Part shown: positions 1 through 7,784 of the stretch, piece after piece
Position numbering within the stretch: the first letter of the stretch is position 1
Layout: every line of letters starts with the position of its first letter
From: Pedobacter sp. Leaf176
Lineage (GTDB): Bacteria; Bacteroidota; Bacteroidia; Sphingobacteriales; Sphingobacteriaceae
DNA length: 64,000 bases
NCBI RefSeq assembly: GCF_001424305.1
Contig: NZ_LMPD01000005.1
Span: 62,001-126,000 of the forward strand
Direction of reading: 5' to 3'
The notes under the pieces: model-generated
What the model saw: only the letters and a program-made list of their open reading frames with translations
Told to the model about the DNA's origin: nothing
Databases searched by the model: none
Program-made: the position numbers and the translations under genes

Positions 1-704
1 TCCATCATGGGTGCATGTCCGCATTTATCAACCCAGTTTAATTCTGAATTTGGCAACAACTGGTAAAACTCCTCTGCAACTTCAGGCGGGGTAACTTTGT
101 CATTTTTACCCCATATAAGCGAAACAGGAATTGTAATTTTAGATAATTCTTTACCCATGTTATGACGAATAGCCGATTTGGCCATTGTCAAAATACGTAT
201 AACCCTGGATCTGTCGTTAACGGTTTTAAAAACCTCTTCTACTAACTCAGGTGTCGCTGTGGCGGGATCGTAAAATGTAAATTCTACTTTTTCTTTTATG
301 TAGTCGTAACTTTCCCTGCGGGGAAAAGAGCCTCCAAAGGCATTTTCATACAAACCAGAGCTTCCGGTAAGCACCAACGCTTTAACAAACTCCTGGTGCG
401 CCACAGTAAAAACCAGGCCGACATGACCACCTAAAGAGTTACCTATAAGCACAACCTGACCTAGATTTTTATATTTAATAAACCGATGAAGATACCTTGA
501 TAACGCTTTGACTCCTAAGGTTAGAATCGGTAAATCATAGATTGGAAGAATAGGAACAACCACACGATAACGACTTTTAAATTGTTCGATAACGGGCTCC
601 CAATTACTTAACTCGCCCATTAATCCGTGCAGCAATACCAGTGTTTCACCATCTCCGGCTTCTATGTATTTAAATCCTTCTTCTTCTATTACCTGGTATT
701 TCAT
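1..704 (-). CDS. Alpha/beta hydrolase, C-terminus cut by window edge
   Basis: The frame opens at the ATG at 704 (reverse strand, MKYQVIEEEGFKYIEAG) and stays open to the window edge, giving about 234 residues. It shows the alpha/beta-hydrolase landmarks in order: the oxyanion loop HGLMGELSNW, the nucleophile elbow GNSLGG, the DPATATPE lid segment, the acidic strand IWGKNDKVTPPE, and the histidine loop DKCGHAPMME at the very edge. The complete catalytic triad is therefore inside the window and only a short C-terminal helix is missing. The substrate cannot be told from sequence; relatives are annotated as esterases or C-C bond hydrolases. No signal peptide is visible, so it is probably cytoplasmic. 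Confidence 0.85.
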   Translation of the reverse strand, partial: MKYQVIEEEGFKYIEAGDGETLVLLHGLMGELSNWEPVIEQFKSRYRVVVPILPIYDLPILTLGVKALSRYLHRFIKYKNLGQVVLIGNSLGGHVGLVFTVAHQEFVKALVLTGSSGLYENAFGGSFPRRESYDYIKEKVEFTFYDPATATPELVEEVFKTVNDRSRVIRILTMAKSAIRHNMGKELSKITIPVSLIWGKNDKVTPPEVAEEFYQLLPNSELNWVDKCGHAPMM

Positions 705-848
705 ATATGATAAATGGTATATTGCTACTAAGTTAGTAGAGTAAAATTAATTTTTGGCATTTCTATACCATTTTTCTGAAATAAAACAGAAAAGGGTATA
801 AAAACAACATCAGCGTATAAAGATGTGGATATCTAGTATCAAGATATA

Positions 849-867
849 AGTATCAAGTATCAAGACC
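849..867. repeat. Intergenic repeat copy AGTATCAAGTATCAAGACC
   Basis: This 19-bp sequence is identical to the one at 56694-56712 and sits in a short AT-rich tract of GTATCAAG-like units between the hydrolase and yqeY. Both copies are intergenic and lie near the 3' or 5' ends of minus-strand genes. The rest of the 705-906 gap holds nothing else I can name. Confidence 0.6.
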
Positions 868-906
868 TGCTGTAAATTCAATATTTCCGCTTTAAGCTTT
901 TTTGTT

Positions 907-1353
907 CTAAGCTAGCTTTTCTTTTACAATCTCGGCTATCAGCTTACCATCGGCTTTACCTGCCAGCGCTTTATTTGCCATGCCTATAACCTTGCCCATA
1001 TCCTTAACTGACATGGCGCCCGATTGTTTGATAACATCAGCGATAATTGCTTCGACCTCACCTCTATCCAATTGCTTTGGTAAAAACTGATTAATAACTT
1101 CTATTTCTTCTTCCTCTACTTTATACAGGTCTTCGCGATTTTGCTGTTTGTAAATATCAGCAGATTCCTTGCGTTGTTTAATGAGTTTTTGAAGAATTTT
1201 CAACTCTGTTTCTTCTGTAAGTTCTTCTGATGCGCCTTTTTCAGTTTTAGCTAAAAGGATTGCAGCCTTTATTGCTCTCAAGCCCCTTAATTGAGCGTCA
1301 TTTTTAGCCAACATGGCTTTTTTTATTTCCTGATCTATCGTATTTGATATCAT
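907..1353 (-). CDS. GatB/YqeY domain-containing protein
   Basis: This is a 148-residue protein of the YqeY family, related to the C-terminal tRNA-interacting domain of GatB; its cellular role is not firmly established. It has the usual small helical architecture: an N-terminal helix (ISNTIDQEIKKAMLAKND), a second helix with LRAIKAAI, a charged middle part, and the C-terminal QSGAMSVKDMGKVIGMANKAL segment that resembles the GatB tail. The start is placed at the ATG at 1353. The longer frame begins with a TTG lying in an intergenic palindromic repeat and would add only MGLK. It is the downstream partner of the SDR gene, 91 nt away with repeats between them. Confidence 0.88.
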   Translation of the reverse strand: MISNTIDQEIKKAMLAKNDAQLRGLRAIKAAILLAKTEKGASEELTEETELKILQKLIKQRKESADIYKQQNREDLYKVEEEEIEVINQFLPKQLDRGEVEAIIADVIKQSGAMSVKDMGKVIGMANKALAGKADGKLIAEIVKEKLA

Positions 1354-1355
1354 TT

Positions 1356-1381
1356 TTAACCCCAAACCCCTAAAGGGGCTT
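1356..1381. repeat. CCCCTAAAGGGG-type intergenic palindromic repeat
   Basis: The sequence AACCCCAAACCCCTAAAGGGG contains a self-complementary CCCCTAAAGGGG-like core next to a second C-run. A related copy (AAACTCCCCTTTAGGGTCTG, followed by GGGGTT) lies inside the ABC-2 permease gene at 29684-29707. A differently spaced relative (TCCCCCTCCAGGGGGCTAGG) lies at 1432-1456, at the 3' end of the SDR gene. Confidence 0.65.
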
Positions 1382-1431
1382 CCTTTCTAAAGTAAAAATT
1401 ATTTAATTATATAACTGAACCAATTTAAATC

Positions 1432-1456
1432 CCCCTCCAGGGGGCTAGGGGGTTCT
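1432..1456. repeat. CCCCCTCCAGGGGGCTAGGGGG palindromic repeat
   Basis: This is a G/C-rich inverted repeat (CCCCCTCCAGGGGG core) that spans the stop region of the minus-strand SDR gene. The last codons of that gene (LVNRTP) run into the repeat. It could act as an mRNA 3'-end stem, but it lacks a clean T-run, so terminator activity is uncertain. Confidence 0.6.
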
Positions 1457-2206
1457 ATTTACCAGCGTAGCTGTTGCCTGTGCTGTGGGCATGATAAGCA
1501 TATCATTTATATTTACATGTTTTGGCCTGCTTACCGCATACCAGATTGCATCAGCAATATCATCAGCAATTAATGGCTCTAAACCTGCATAAACATTTTT
1601 GGCACGTTCGGCATCGCCTTTAAAACGCACCATAGAAAACTCTGTTTCAACCATGCCCGGGTTGATGGCGGTTACCTTGATTTCATGTTGTAACAGATCG
1701 ATGCGCATTGCTTTGCTTAAAGCATCTACAGCATGTTTAGTAGCACAATATACATTTCCGTTTGGGTAAACTTCCTGACCAGCAATTGAACCGATGTTGA
1801 TAATATGCCCTGATTTATTTGGGATCATCCAGTTAGACACAATCTTCGTAACATATAGCAAGCCTTTAACATTCGTATCAATCATGGTATCCCAATCATC
1901 CGTATTGCCTTTATTAATTGGATCCAGACCCTGACTTAAGCCTGCATTGTTAACCAGTACATCTACCTTCTTCCATTCATCTGTGATTGCCTCCAATGCG
2001 GTATTCAAACTTTCCTTGTCTCGTACATCGGCCAATACCTGTTTAACCTTGATTGCATATTTATCTTCAAGATGATGCGCTATTCTAGCTAAACGATCTT
2101 CCCGGCGGGCAAGCAAAATTAGATTGTAGCCATTCTGAGCGAATACGTGTGCGCAAGCTTCCCCAATTCCCGAAGTTGCGCCGGTAATTAAAGCTATTTT
2201 AGACAT
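1445..2206 (-). CDS. SDR family NAD(P)-dependent oxidoreductase (YdfG-like)
   Basis: This 253-residue short-chain dehydrogenase/reductase is close in pattern to YdfG-type 3-hydroxy acid dehydrogenases. The cofactor loop TGATSGIG is at residues 8-15, the structural NNAG at 86-89, and the catalytic residues Ser140 (NIGS), Tyr153 and Lys157 (YCATK) are all present. The LLARREDRL segment after beta-2 suggests NADP(H) preference, as is usual for this subgroup; that is inference. Its length is normal for the family. It is preceded by a TACCTTTG promoter box at 2257-2264. The physiological substrate is not evident; a hydroxy acid or serine-like alcohol is the family expectation. Confidence 0.9.
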   Translation of the reverse strand: MSKIALITGATSGIGEACAHVFAQNGYNLILLARREDRLARIAHHLEDKYAIKVKQVLADVRDKESLNTALEAITDEWKKVDVLVNNAGLSQGLDPINKGNTDDWDTMIDTNVKGLLYVTKIVSNWMIPNKSGHIINIGSIAGQEVYPNGNVYCATKHAVDALSKAMRIDLLQHEIKVTAINPGMVETEFSMVRFKGDAERAKNVYAGLEPLIADDIADAIWYAVSRPKHVNINDMLIMPTAQATATLVNRTP

Positions 2207-2256
2207 AATGATATGTATTAGTGTGGAAAAGACAATTTATATGCCCCATAAGACAA

Positions 2257-2264
2257 CAAAGGTA
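2257..2264 (-). promoter_or_regulatory. TAnnTTTG -7 box upstream of the SDR gene
   Basis: On the minus strand the sequence reads TACCTTTG, an exact match to the Bacteroidota -7 element TAnnTTTG. It is followed by a leader of about 45 nt to the ATG at 2206. Confidence 0.55.
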
Positions 2265-2284
2265 AGTTTTTTTAAATTGCGCTG

Positions 2285-3091
2285 CTACTCGAAAAACAAG
2301 CTGAATGTAAAATGACGCAACTTCGTTTTATCCAATGGATTCGCAAAAGCTGTATTATCATGCTGCAGAATATCTTGCATTGAATACGATAGTTTTAATT
2401 CAGGCGACATCTTAAAATGCTCGAAATACAAATCGAACCCGATTCCGGTTTCATAAGAGAGGTAACTCCTTTTATTTTTTAAAAGCTTATTGATTTGGGT
2501 TTCACCTTCATCGAAGGTTTTCTTTTTCGATGCAATATCCATTGAATACTTCGCACCACCTAACCAATAAACTCTGAAATTATTCAACCTGTTTGATTTT
2601 ATTTTTATACCAAACGGAATCTCGAACATGGTTGCCTGAACTTTTTTGTCAATGGTAGTTTGAAAAGCAGGCGGTGTTACAGAATTATTGACTGGTAATG
2701 TAACTTGAGGAGCAGGCTCATATTCATAGCGAATAATCCGGTCACTAAAAATCAGAGATGGGGTTGCACGTAAATCGAAATTCTCTGAAATGCGCTTATT
2801 TACAACAAACCCTAAACCAAAACCAACGGATGGCGGGCTTGAAATTGCGCGCATCGGCTGTGTAATCTGCCTTCCCATATTAGGGTTATAGGCAACACTA
2901 TTGCCATCTTCCGTTTCATAAAAAGCATTCCGCCAGTTAGCTGACTTTAATATTTTATATTCTGCCGAAATGTATTGAAAGCTAAAGCCAAAATGTATAT
3001 CTTCATCATCTACACCCCCTCCCCAATTTTGGGCAAATGATGTTGTAACGATCATAAGAAGGAAGATGATTAGGCTTAATCTTTTTGTCAT
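2285..3091 (-). CDS. porT: PorT family outer-membrane protein (type IX secretion)
   Basis: This 268-residue protein has a cleavable signal peptide (MTKRLSLIIFLLMIVTTSFAQ). The remainder is predicted as an outer-membrane beta-barrel with many alternating hydrophobic strands and a C-terminal aromatic residue (FSLFFE). PorT-type proteins are required for type IX secretion in the phylum. The assignment rests on the barrel pattern, the length and the position directly behind ubiE, a pairing I recall for Bacteroidota. Its ATG overlaps the ubiE stop by four bases (ATGA), implying translational coupling. A T9SS sorting-domain protein at 13801 shows that the organism uses this pathway. Confidence 0.78.
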   Translation of the reverse strand: MTKRLSLIIFLLMIVTTSFAQNWGGGVDDEDIHFGFSFQYISAEYKILKSANWRNAFYETEDGNSVAYNPNMGRQITQPMRAISSPPSVGFGLGFVVNKRISENFDLRATPSLIFSDRIIRYEYEPAPQVTLPVNNSVTPPAFQTTIDKKVQATMFEIPFGIKIKSNRLNNFRVYWLGGAKYSMDIASKKKTFDEGETQINKLLKNKRSYLSYETGIGFDLYFEHFKMSPELKLSYSMQDILQHDNTAFANPLDKTKLRHFTFSLFFE

Positions 3092-3819
3092 TTAGTGCCT
3101 GTGTAAATCGAACTTATTCCAAACGTTAAAATTCTTTGTTTGGTACTTTTGAAACCTACTTTTCCCATTAAAGCAGTAAAATCTTTTCCATCAGGAAAAG
3201 CAGCAACAGATTCGGGTAAATAGCTGTAAGCCCGCGCGTCTTTAGAAAATAACCTTCCAAAAAAAGGCGTAATTTGTTTAAAGTAGAAATTATACAGTTG
3301 TTTCACAGGGAAAACCCTTGGCTTGGAGAATTCCAAAACGACCAGCTTACCGCCAGGTTTCAAAACCCGGAACATATCGCTAAGACCTTGCTCCAGATGC
3401 TCAAAGTTACGTACACCATAGGCAACCGTAATCGCGTCAAACGTATTATCAGAAAAATGTAAACCCTCAGAGTCCCCCAGCTGAACAGTAAAAATCTCAT
3501 TTAAGTTTCGTTGGTTAATCTTTTTTCTGGCTACTTCAAGCATGCCTTCAGATATGTCTATACCTATAACTTTTTCGGGATGTAATTTTTTAATCGCCTC
3601 AAAAGCAAAATCTCCCGTTCCCGTAGCGACATCAAGCATAATTCGAGGCTGTGAAGAAACCAATTCTTTAATTGCTTTCTTACGCCATAAAACGTCGATC
3701 CCGAGCGAAAGAAAATGATTTAAAAAATCGTAAGTACCGGAAATGTTATTAAACATGGTTGCAACCTGCTCTTTTTTTGTTGCATTTTCCGCCTGGTATG
3801 GTGTAATATTCTGATTCAT
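3088..3819 (-). CDS. ubiE: Demethylmenaquinone/ubiquinone methyltransferase UbiE/MenG
   Basis: This 243-residue SAM-dependent methyltransferase performs the last C-methylation of the quinone ring, which in this clade would convert demethylmenaquinone to menaquinone. It has the family fingerprint YDFLNHFLSLGIDVLWRKKA near the N-terminus, the SAM loop LDVATGTGDFAFEA, VIGIDISEGML, and the second signature RVLKPGGKLVVLEFSKP. The start is set at the ATG at 3819. The longer frame starts with a TTG that lies inside the TATCTTTG promoter box, so it cannot be the translation start. It forms an overlapping two-gene unit with porT. Confidence 0.93.
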   Translation of the reverse strand: MNQNITPYQAENATKKEQVATMFNNISGTYDFLNHFLSLGIDVLWRKKAIKELVSSQPRIMLDVATGTGDFAFEAIKKLHPEKVIGIDISEGMLEVARKKINQRNLNEIFTVQLGDSEGLHFSDNTFDAITVAYGVRNFEHLEQGLSDMFRVLKPGGKLVVLEFSKPRVFPVKQLYNFYFKQITPFFGRLFSKDARAYSYLPESVAAFPDGKDFTALMGKVGFKSTKQRILTFGISSIYTGTK

Positions 3820-3828
3820 GATGTGTGG

Positions 3829-3836
3829 CAAAGATA
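3829..3836 (-). promoter_or_regulatory. TAnnTTTG -7 box for ubiE-porT
   Basis: On the minus strand the sequence reads TATCTTTG, nine bases upstream of the ubiE ATG at 3819. The predicted transcript would have a leader of only a few bases. This box decides the ubiE start. Confidence 0.6.
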
Positions 3837-3943
3837 AGTTTATTGTTTAACTGTTTAAATTGTTTTAATCGGTTAATTGTCAAATGCGATGCAGCTATAA
3901 CCAGTTAAACAGTTCAAACGCTTAACCATCCTTACAAAATTAC

Positions 3944-3951
3944 TACCTTTG
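3944..3951 (+). promoter_or_regulatory. TAnnTTTG -7 box for engB
   Basis: TACCTTTG lies only four bases before the ATG at 3956. Transcription should begin at or next to the start codon, giving a leaderless or nearly leaderless mRNA. Confidence 0.6.
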
Positions 3952-3955
3952 CAAT

Positions 3956-4579
3956 ATGATTATCAAAACGGCAACATTTGTTTGCAGCAACACCCAGATT
4001 TCCGCCCTACCGCCACCAATAATGCCTGAATATGCTTTCATCGGTCGTTCCAACGTAGGCAAATCTTCGTTAATTAATATGCTGGTTAACCATCACGGAC
4101 TTGCAAAAACGTCGCAGCGCCCGGGTAAAACGCAGTTAATTAACCACTTTTTGATTAACGAGGCCTGGTACATTGTCGATTTACCAGGTTATGGCTATGC
4201 CAAGGTTTCTAAAACGAGCAGAGAAAAATGGGAAAAATTTATTCGTGCCTACATTACCAAAAGAGAAAGCCTGCAATGCGTTTTCGTTTTGATAGACAGC
4301 CGTTTAGATCCCCAGGGAATTGATATCGAATTTTGCTATTGGTTAGGAGAAAAACAGATACCTTTTTCGTTAATTTTTACCAAAGCTGATAAACAAGGAA
4401 TGACCACCACTCAGAAAAATGTAGCTGCCTTTAAGAAAAAATTAGGCGAGTTTTTCGAAGAGATTCCGGCTACCTTTATTTCTTCTGCTGAAAAAGAAAC
4501 TGGAAAAGATGAAGTATTGAATTTTATTTATGAGGTTAATAAAGACTTTGTTGTACCGAAAGATTATAAGAAGTTTTAA
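3956..4579 (+). CDS. engB: Ribosome biogenesis GTPase EngB (YihA/YsxC)
   Basis: This 207-residue small GTPase takes part in maturation of the large ribosomal subunit. The nucleotide-binding motifs are all visible: G1 GRSNVGKS at residues 30-37, the G2 region with KTSQRPGKTQ, G3 DLPGYG, G4 TKAD and G5 SSAEK. The IRAYITKRESL segment between G3 and G4 is typical of the EngB subfamily. Its length matches the family. It is transcribed alone from a promoter almost touching the start codon. The following 230 nt up to the prenyltransferase contain only simple GTTCATTAG-like intergenic repeats. Confidence 0.95.
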   Translation: MIIKTATFVCSNTQISALPPPIMPEYAFIGRSNVGKSSLINMLVNHHGLAKTSQRPGKTQLINHFLINEAWYIVDLPGYGYAKVSKTSREKWEKFIRAYITKRESLQCVFVLIDSRLDPQGIDIEFCYWLGEKQIPFSLIFTKADKQGMTTTQKNVAAFKKKLGEFFEEIPATFISSAEKETGKDEVLNFIYEVNKDFVVPKDYKKF

Positions 4580-4810
4580 ACCGTTCAATGGTTCATTAGT
4601 CAATAGTTCATTGGTTTGATAGTTCATAGCAAATAGCCTAAAGTTGACACATAAATTAATTTTTACAGTTTTTTTAGGTCATTAAGGTATCAAACAATTA
4701 ACCGTTTTAAATAATTAACAATAAATAGTTTACAATTTGCAGTTCACAATTTTCAGTTAACCATTAAGAAATCGGTGTAATCAAATAATCTGTGTAATCA
4801 TCTTAAAATA

Positions 4811-5668
4811 ATGAAAAAATACTTTTCACTCGTATTATTCGCACATTCGGTTTTCGCCTTGCCATTTGCTATGATTGGATTCTTTTTGGGCGTTACCATA
4901 ACAGACAGTCCTTTCAGATGGGAAAAATTAATATTGGTTTTGCTTTGCATGGTTTTCGCAAGAAATTCTGCAATGGCTTTTAACCGTTATTTAGACAGGA
5001 ACATAGACGCTAAAAATCCACGCACCAAAATGCGTGACATTCCTGCAGGAAAAGTTTCAGCCAATGAGGCTTTAATATTTGTAATCGCTAACTGTTTGCT
5101 ATTTGCTATTACAACCTATTTTATTAATCCGCTATGCTTTTACCTGTCTCCTGTGGCTTTATTTGTGGTATTATTTTATAGTTATACTAAAAGGTTTACT
5201 GCACTTTGTCACCTGGTTTTAGGGCTGGGTTTATCACTAGCGCCTATTGGCGCATACATAGCTGTTACCGGTCAATTCGCATTGGTTCCGGTTTTTTACT
5301 CTTTCGCTGTTTTATTTTGGGTGAGTGGTTTTGACATTATCTACGCTTTACAAGATGAAGATTTTGACAGGGATGAGAATCTTCACTCCATTCCTTCCGC
5401 TCTTGGCATAAAAAATGCACTGAATGTATCTGTATTGCTGCATGTACTTTCGGCTGCCTGTGTGATATTACCTGTATTCTTCACCGAATTTAGCTGGGTA
5501 TATTACATTGGTATTGTTTTCTTCTGCTCCATGTTGATTTACCAGCATTTACTTGTAAAGCCAAGCGACATCAGCAAAGTAAACAGGGCATTCCAAACGT
5601 TAAACGGATATGCATCGGTTGTATTTGCCATATGCTTTTTAATAGATGCCTACATAAGGACCAAATAA
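4811..5668 (+). CDS. UbiA-like polyprenyltransferase (quinone biosynthesis)
   Basis: This 285-residue integral membrane prenyltransferase of the UbiA superfamily has about eight hydrophobic helices. The first Asp-rich metal site is NRYLDRNIDAKNPRT and the second is DIIYALQDEDFDRDENLHSIP, the expected NxxxDxxxD and DxxxD-type motifs. It joins a polyprenyl diphosphate to an aromatic acceptor. The length and the motif wording are closer to the UbiA-like group (often annotated 4-hydroxybenzoate polyprenyltransferase, or MqnP of the futalosine route) than to MenA. Which menaquinone pathway it serves cannot be decided from this window. It stands between engB and pepF with AT-rich gaps, and I saw no clear operon. 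Confidence 0.85.
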   Translation: MKKYFSLVLFAHSVFALPFAMIGFFLGVTITDSPFRWEKLILVLLCMVFARNSAMAFNRYLDRNIDAKNPRTKMRDIPAGKVSANEALIFVIANCLLFAITTYFINPLCFYLSPVALFVVLFYSYTKRFTALCHLVLGLGLSLAPIGAYIAVTGQFALVPVFYSFAVLFWVSGFDIIYALQDEDFDRDENLHSIPSALGIKNALNVSVLLHVLSAACVILPVFFTEFSWVYYIGIVFFCSMLIYQHLLVKPSDISKVNRAFQTLNGYASVVFAICFLIDAYIRTK

Positions 5669-5773
5669 TAATAAACGATAGAATGAATGATTTTTGAATG
5701 AGCAATTTTTGGCATTAGGCTTTAAAAAATTCAATCAATCATCAATTTGTCTAATTCAATAGTTGATTAAAAT

Positions 5774-7480
5774 ATGATAATTACAAAAAAACTGAGAACA
5801 TATATTCCCCAAGATTTAACCATTACCTGGGAAAGTCTTGAACCTATTTTAACGGAATTACAAACCCGTGAAATCAAAAGTACAGCGGAATTAGAAAGAT
5901 GGCTGAGAGACCGATCTGAATTGGAAGCCGCACTGGAAGAAGATTTCGCATGGCGATACATTAAAATGAGCTGCGACACTGCTAATGAGGAATTGGTTAA
6001 AAATTTCCAGTATTTCGCAACCGAAATTGAACCAAAAATTTCGCCGCTATCGAACGAATTGAACAAAAAGTTTGTCGAAAGTCCTTTTATGGATGATTTA
6101 GACAAAGAAAAATTCTTCGTTTACAGCAGGGCAATTAAGAAAGCACTTGAAATCTATTGTGAAGAAAATATCGAACTTTTTACACAATTACAGGTTAAAC
6201 AACAGAAATATCAAGGCATAACCGGTGCTATGAGCGTTGAAATTAACGGTCAGGAATATACGCTGGAACAAGCATCGGTTTTCGTGAAAGATTTGAATCG
6301 CGAGGTACGTGAAAATGCATGGAAAACGATTCAACAAAGAAGGCTCGTCGATAAAGATGATTTAAATATATTGTTTGATGAGTTGATAAAGTTGAGAAAT
6401 CAGGTGGCTTTAAATGCAGGCTTTGAAAACTACCGTGATTATATGTTTCAGGCTTTAGGACGTTTCGATTATACGCCACAGGACTGCTATGATTTTGCCA
6501 ATGCAATTGAGAAAGAAATTGTTCCGATTTTAAGAGAACAAGCCGAAAAACGCCGCGAAGCTTTAGGTTTGGAAGTTTTGAAGCCATGGGACCTGGAAGT
6601 TAGTGTCAGCGGTAAACCCGCTTTGAAACCATTTAATAATGGAGCGGAACTAATTGATAAAAGTATCGCTTGCTTTAACGCAATCGACGTAAAGCTCGGT
6701 GAAAAATTAGCCGTAATGAAAGCAAACGATCTTTTCGATGTCGAAAGTAGAAAAGGTAAAGCTCCCGGAGGCTATAATTATCCATTGGCCGAAACCGGGG
6801 CACCATTCATCTTCATGAATTCAGCAAATTCGCTTCGCGATTTAACCACGATGGTTCACGAGGGTGGGCATGCAATACACACTTTTCTGACCGCGAATTT
6901 AGAGTTAAATGATTTTAAACATTGTCCATCAGAAGTTGCTGAACTGGCCTCAATGAGCATGGAATTAATTTCTATGGATAGCTGGGCTATTTATTTCGAT
7001 AACGAAGAGGATTTAATTCGCGCAAAAAAAGAACAACTGGCTGACGTTTTAAAAACGTTGCCCTGGGTAGCAGTGATCGACCAGTTTCAACATTGGATCT
7101 ATACCAACCCAAATCATACTGCAGCAGACAGAGAAGAAACTTTCAAACAAATTTACAACCGTTTTGGTGCTGGTTTCGCTGACTGGACGGATTTACAAAA
7201 GGAATTTGGAAACGGATGGCAGAAACAACTGCATTTATTCGAAGTTCCATTCTATTATATCGAATATGCAATCGCTCAATTAGGTGCAATTGCCGTCTGG
7301 AAAAATTACAAAGAAAACCCTGAAAAGGCCTTAGAACAATATTTAGCTGCACTTGCTCTAGGTTATACAAAACCAATGAATGAGATTTACGAAACCGCTG
7401 GAATCAAATTTGACTTTAGTGCGGATTATGTGAGAGAACTTGCAGATTTCGTGAAAGAAGAACTGGAAAAACTAGGATAA
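5774..7480 (+). CDS. pepF: M3 family oligoendopeptidase (PepF-like)
   Basis: This 568-residue zinc metallopeptidase belongs to family M3. The zinc motif HEGGH is at residues 362-366 in the context MVHEGGHAIHTF. The third ligand is expected in the downstream helix SEVAELASMSMELIS. The N-terminal half is helical and charged and forms the substrate channel in relatives, and an RKGKAPGGYNY segment precedes the active site, as in oligoendopeptidase F. There is no signal peptide, so it is a cytosolic peptidase that degrades short peptides. The stop codon at 7478-7480 is followed immediately by a perfect 7-bp microsatellite. Confidence 0.92.
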   Translation: MIITKKLRTYIPQDLTITWESLEPILTELQTREIKSTAELERWLRDRSELEAALEEDFAWRYIKMSCDTANEELVKNFQYFATEIEPKISPLSNELNKKFVESPFMDDLDKEKFFVYSRAIKKALEIYCEENIELFTQLQVKQQKYQGITGAMSVEINGQEYTLEQASVFVKDLNREVRENAWKTIQQRRLVDKDDLNILFDELIKLRNQVALNAGFENYRDYMFQALGRFDYTPQDCYDFANAIEKEIVPILREQAEKRREALGLEVLKPWDLEVSVSGKPALKPFNNGAELIDKSIACFNAIDVKLGEKLAVMKANDLFDVESRKGKAPGGYNYPLAETGAPFIFMNSANSLRDLTTMVHEGGHAIHTFLTANLELNDFKHCPSEVAELASMSMELISMDSWAIYFDNEEDLIRAKKEQLADVLKTLPWVAVIDQFQHWIYTNPNHTAADREETFKQIYNRFGAGFADWTDLQKEFGNGWQKQLHLFEVPFYYIEYAIAQLGAIAVWKNYKENPEKALEQYLAALALGYTKPMNEIYETAGIKFDFSADYVRELADFVKEELEKLG

Positions 7481-7557
7481 TTTAGGGTTTAGGGTTTAGG
7501 GTTTAGGGTTTAGGGTTTAGGGTTTAGGGTTTAGGGTTTAGGGTTTAGGGTTTAGGG
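7481..7557 (+). repeat. Eleven perfect tandem copies of TTTAGGG
   Basis: From the base after the pepF stop codon, the heptamer TTTAGGG is repeated eleven times without error (77 bp), then fades into TAAATTCTG. The unit equals the plant-type telomere repeat, but here it is a bacterial intergenic microsatellite. The heptamer also occurs in the CCCTAAAGGG-type palindromes elsewhere in the window, which may be the seed from which it expanded. Confidence 0.97.
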
Positions 7558-7591
7558 TAAATTCTGTAAATATAAACTTGTTTTAAATAAG

Positions 7592-7625
7592 AAAAGTTGC
7601 AGCAACACTGCGACTTTTATTTTGT
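7592..7625 (+). terminator. Rho-independent terminator-like hairpin after pepF
   Basis: AAAAGTTGCAG and CTGCGACTTTT form an 11-bp stem (one G-T pair) with a CAACA loop, followed by ATTTTG. Because the arms begin with A-runs and end with T-runs, it could end transcription from both sides, serving pepF and the converging MFS gene. Confidence 0.7.
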
Positions 7626-7784
7626 CTTCCGCATATTAAGGGCTTAAAAATCTGAGTAATCTGCGGGACGCAAATTTTGCGGTGCAGGAAAATAAATCTC
7701 CGCATGTTTCGCGAACCATCGCAGAAAAACCTAACAATCTGTTGTCTTTCGAGGACTTATTGATTAAACAAAAATTTTTGAAGC

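Noticed and set aside
7481..7557. A CRISPR array or a eukaryotic telomere/contamination
   Set aside because: Units are 7 bp without spacers, so it is not CRISPR. The array sits inside continuous bacterial sequence between two normal bacterial genes, so it is not telomeric contamination.
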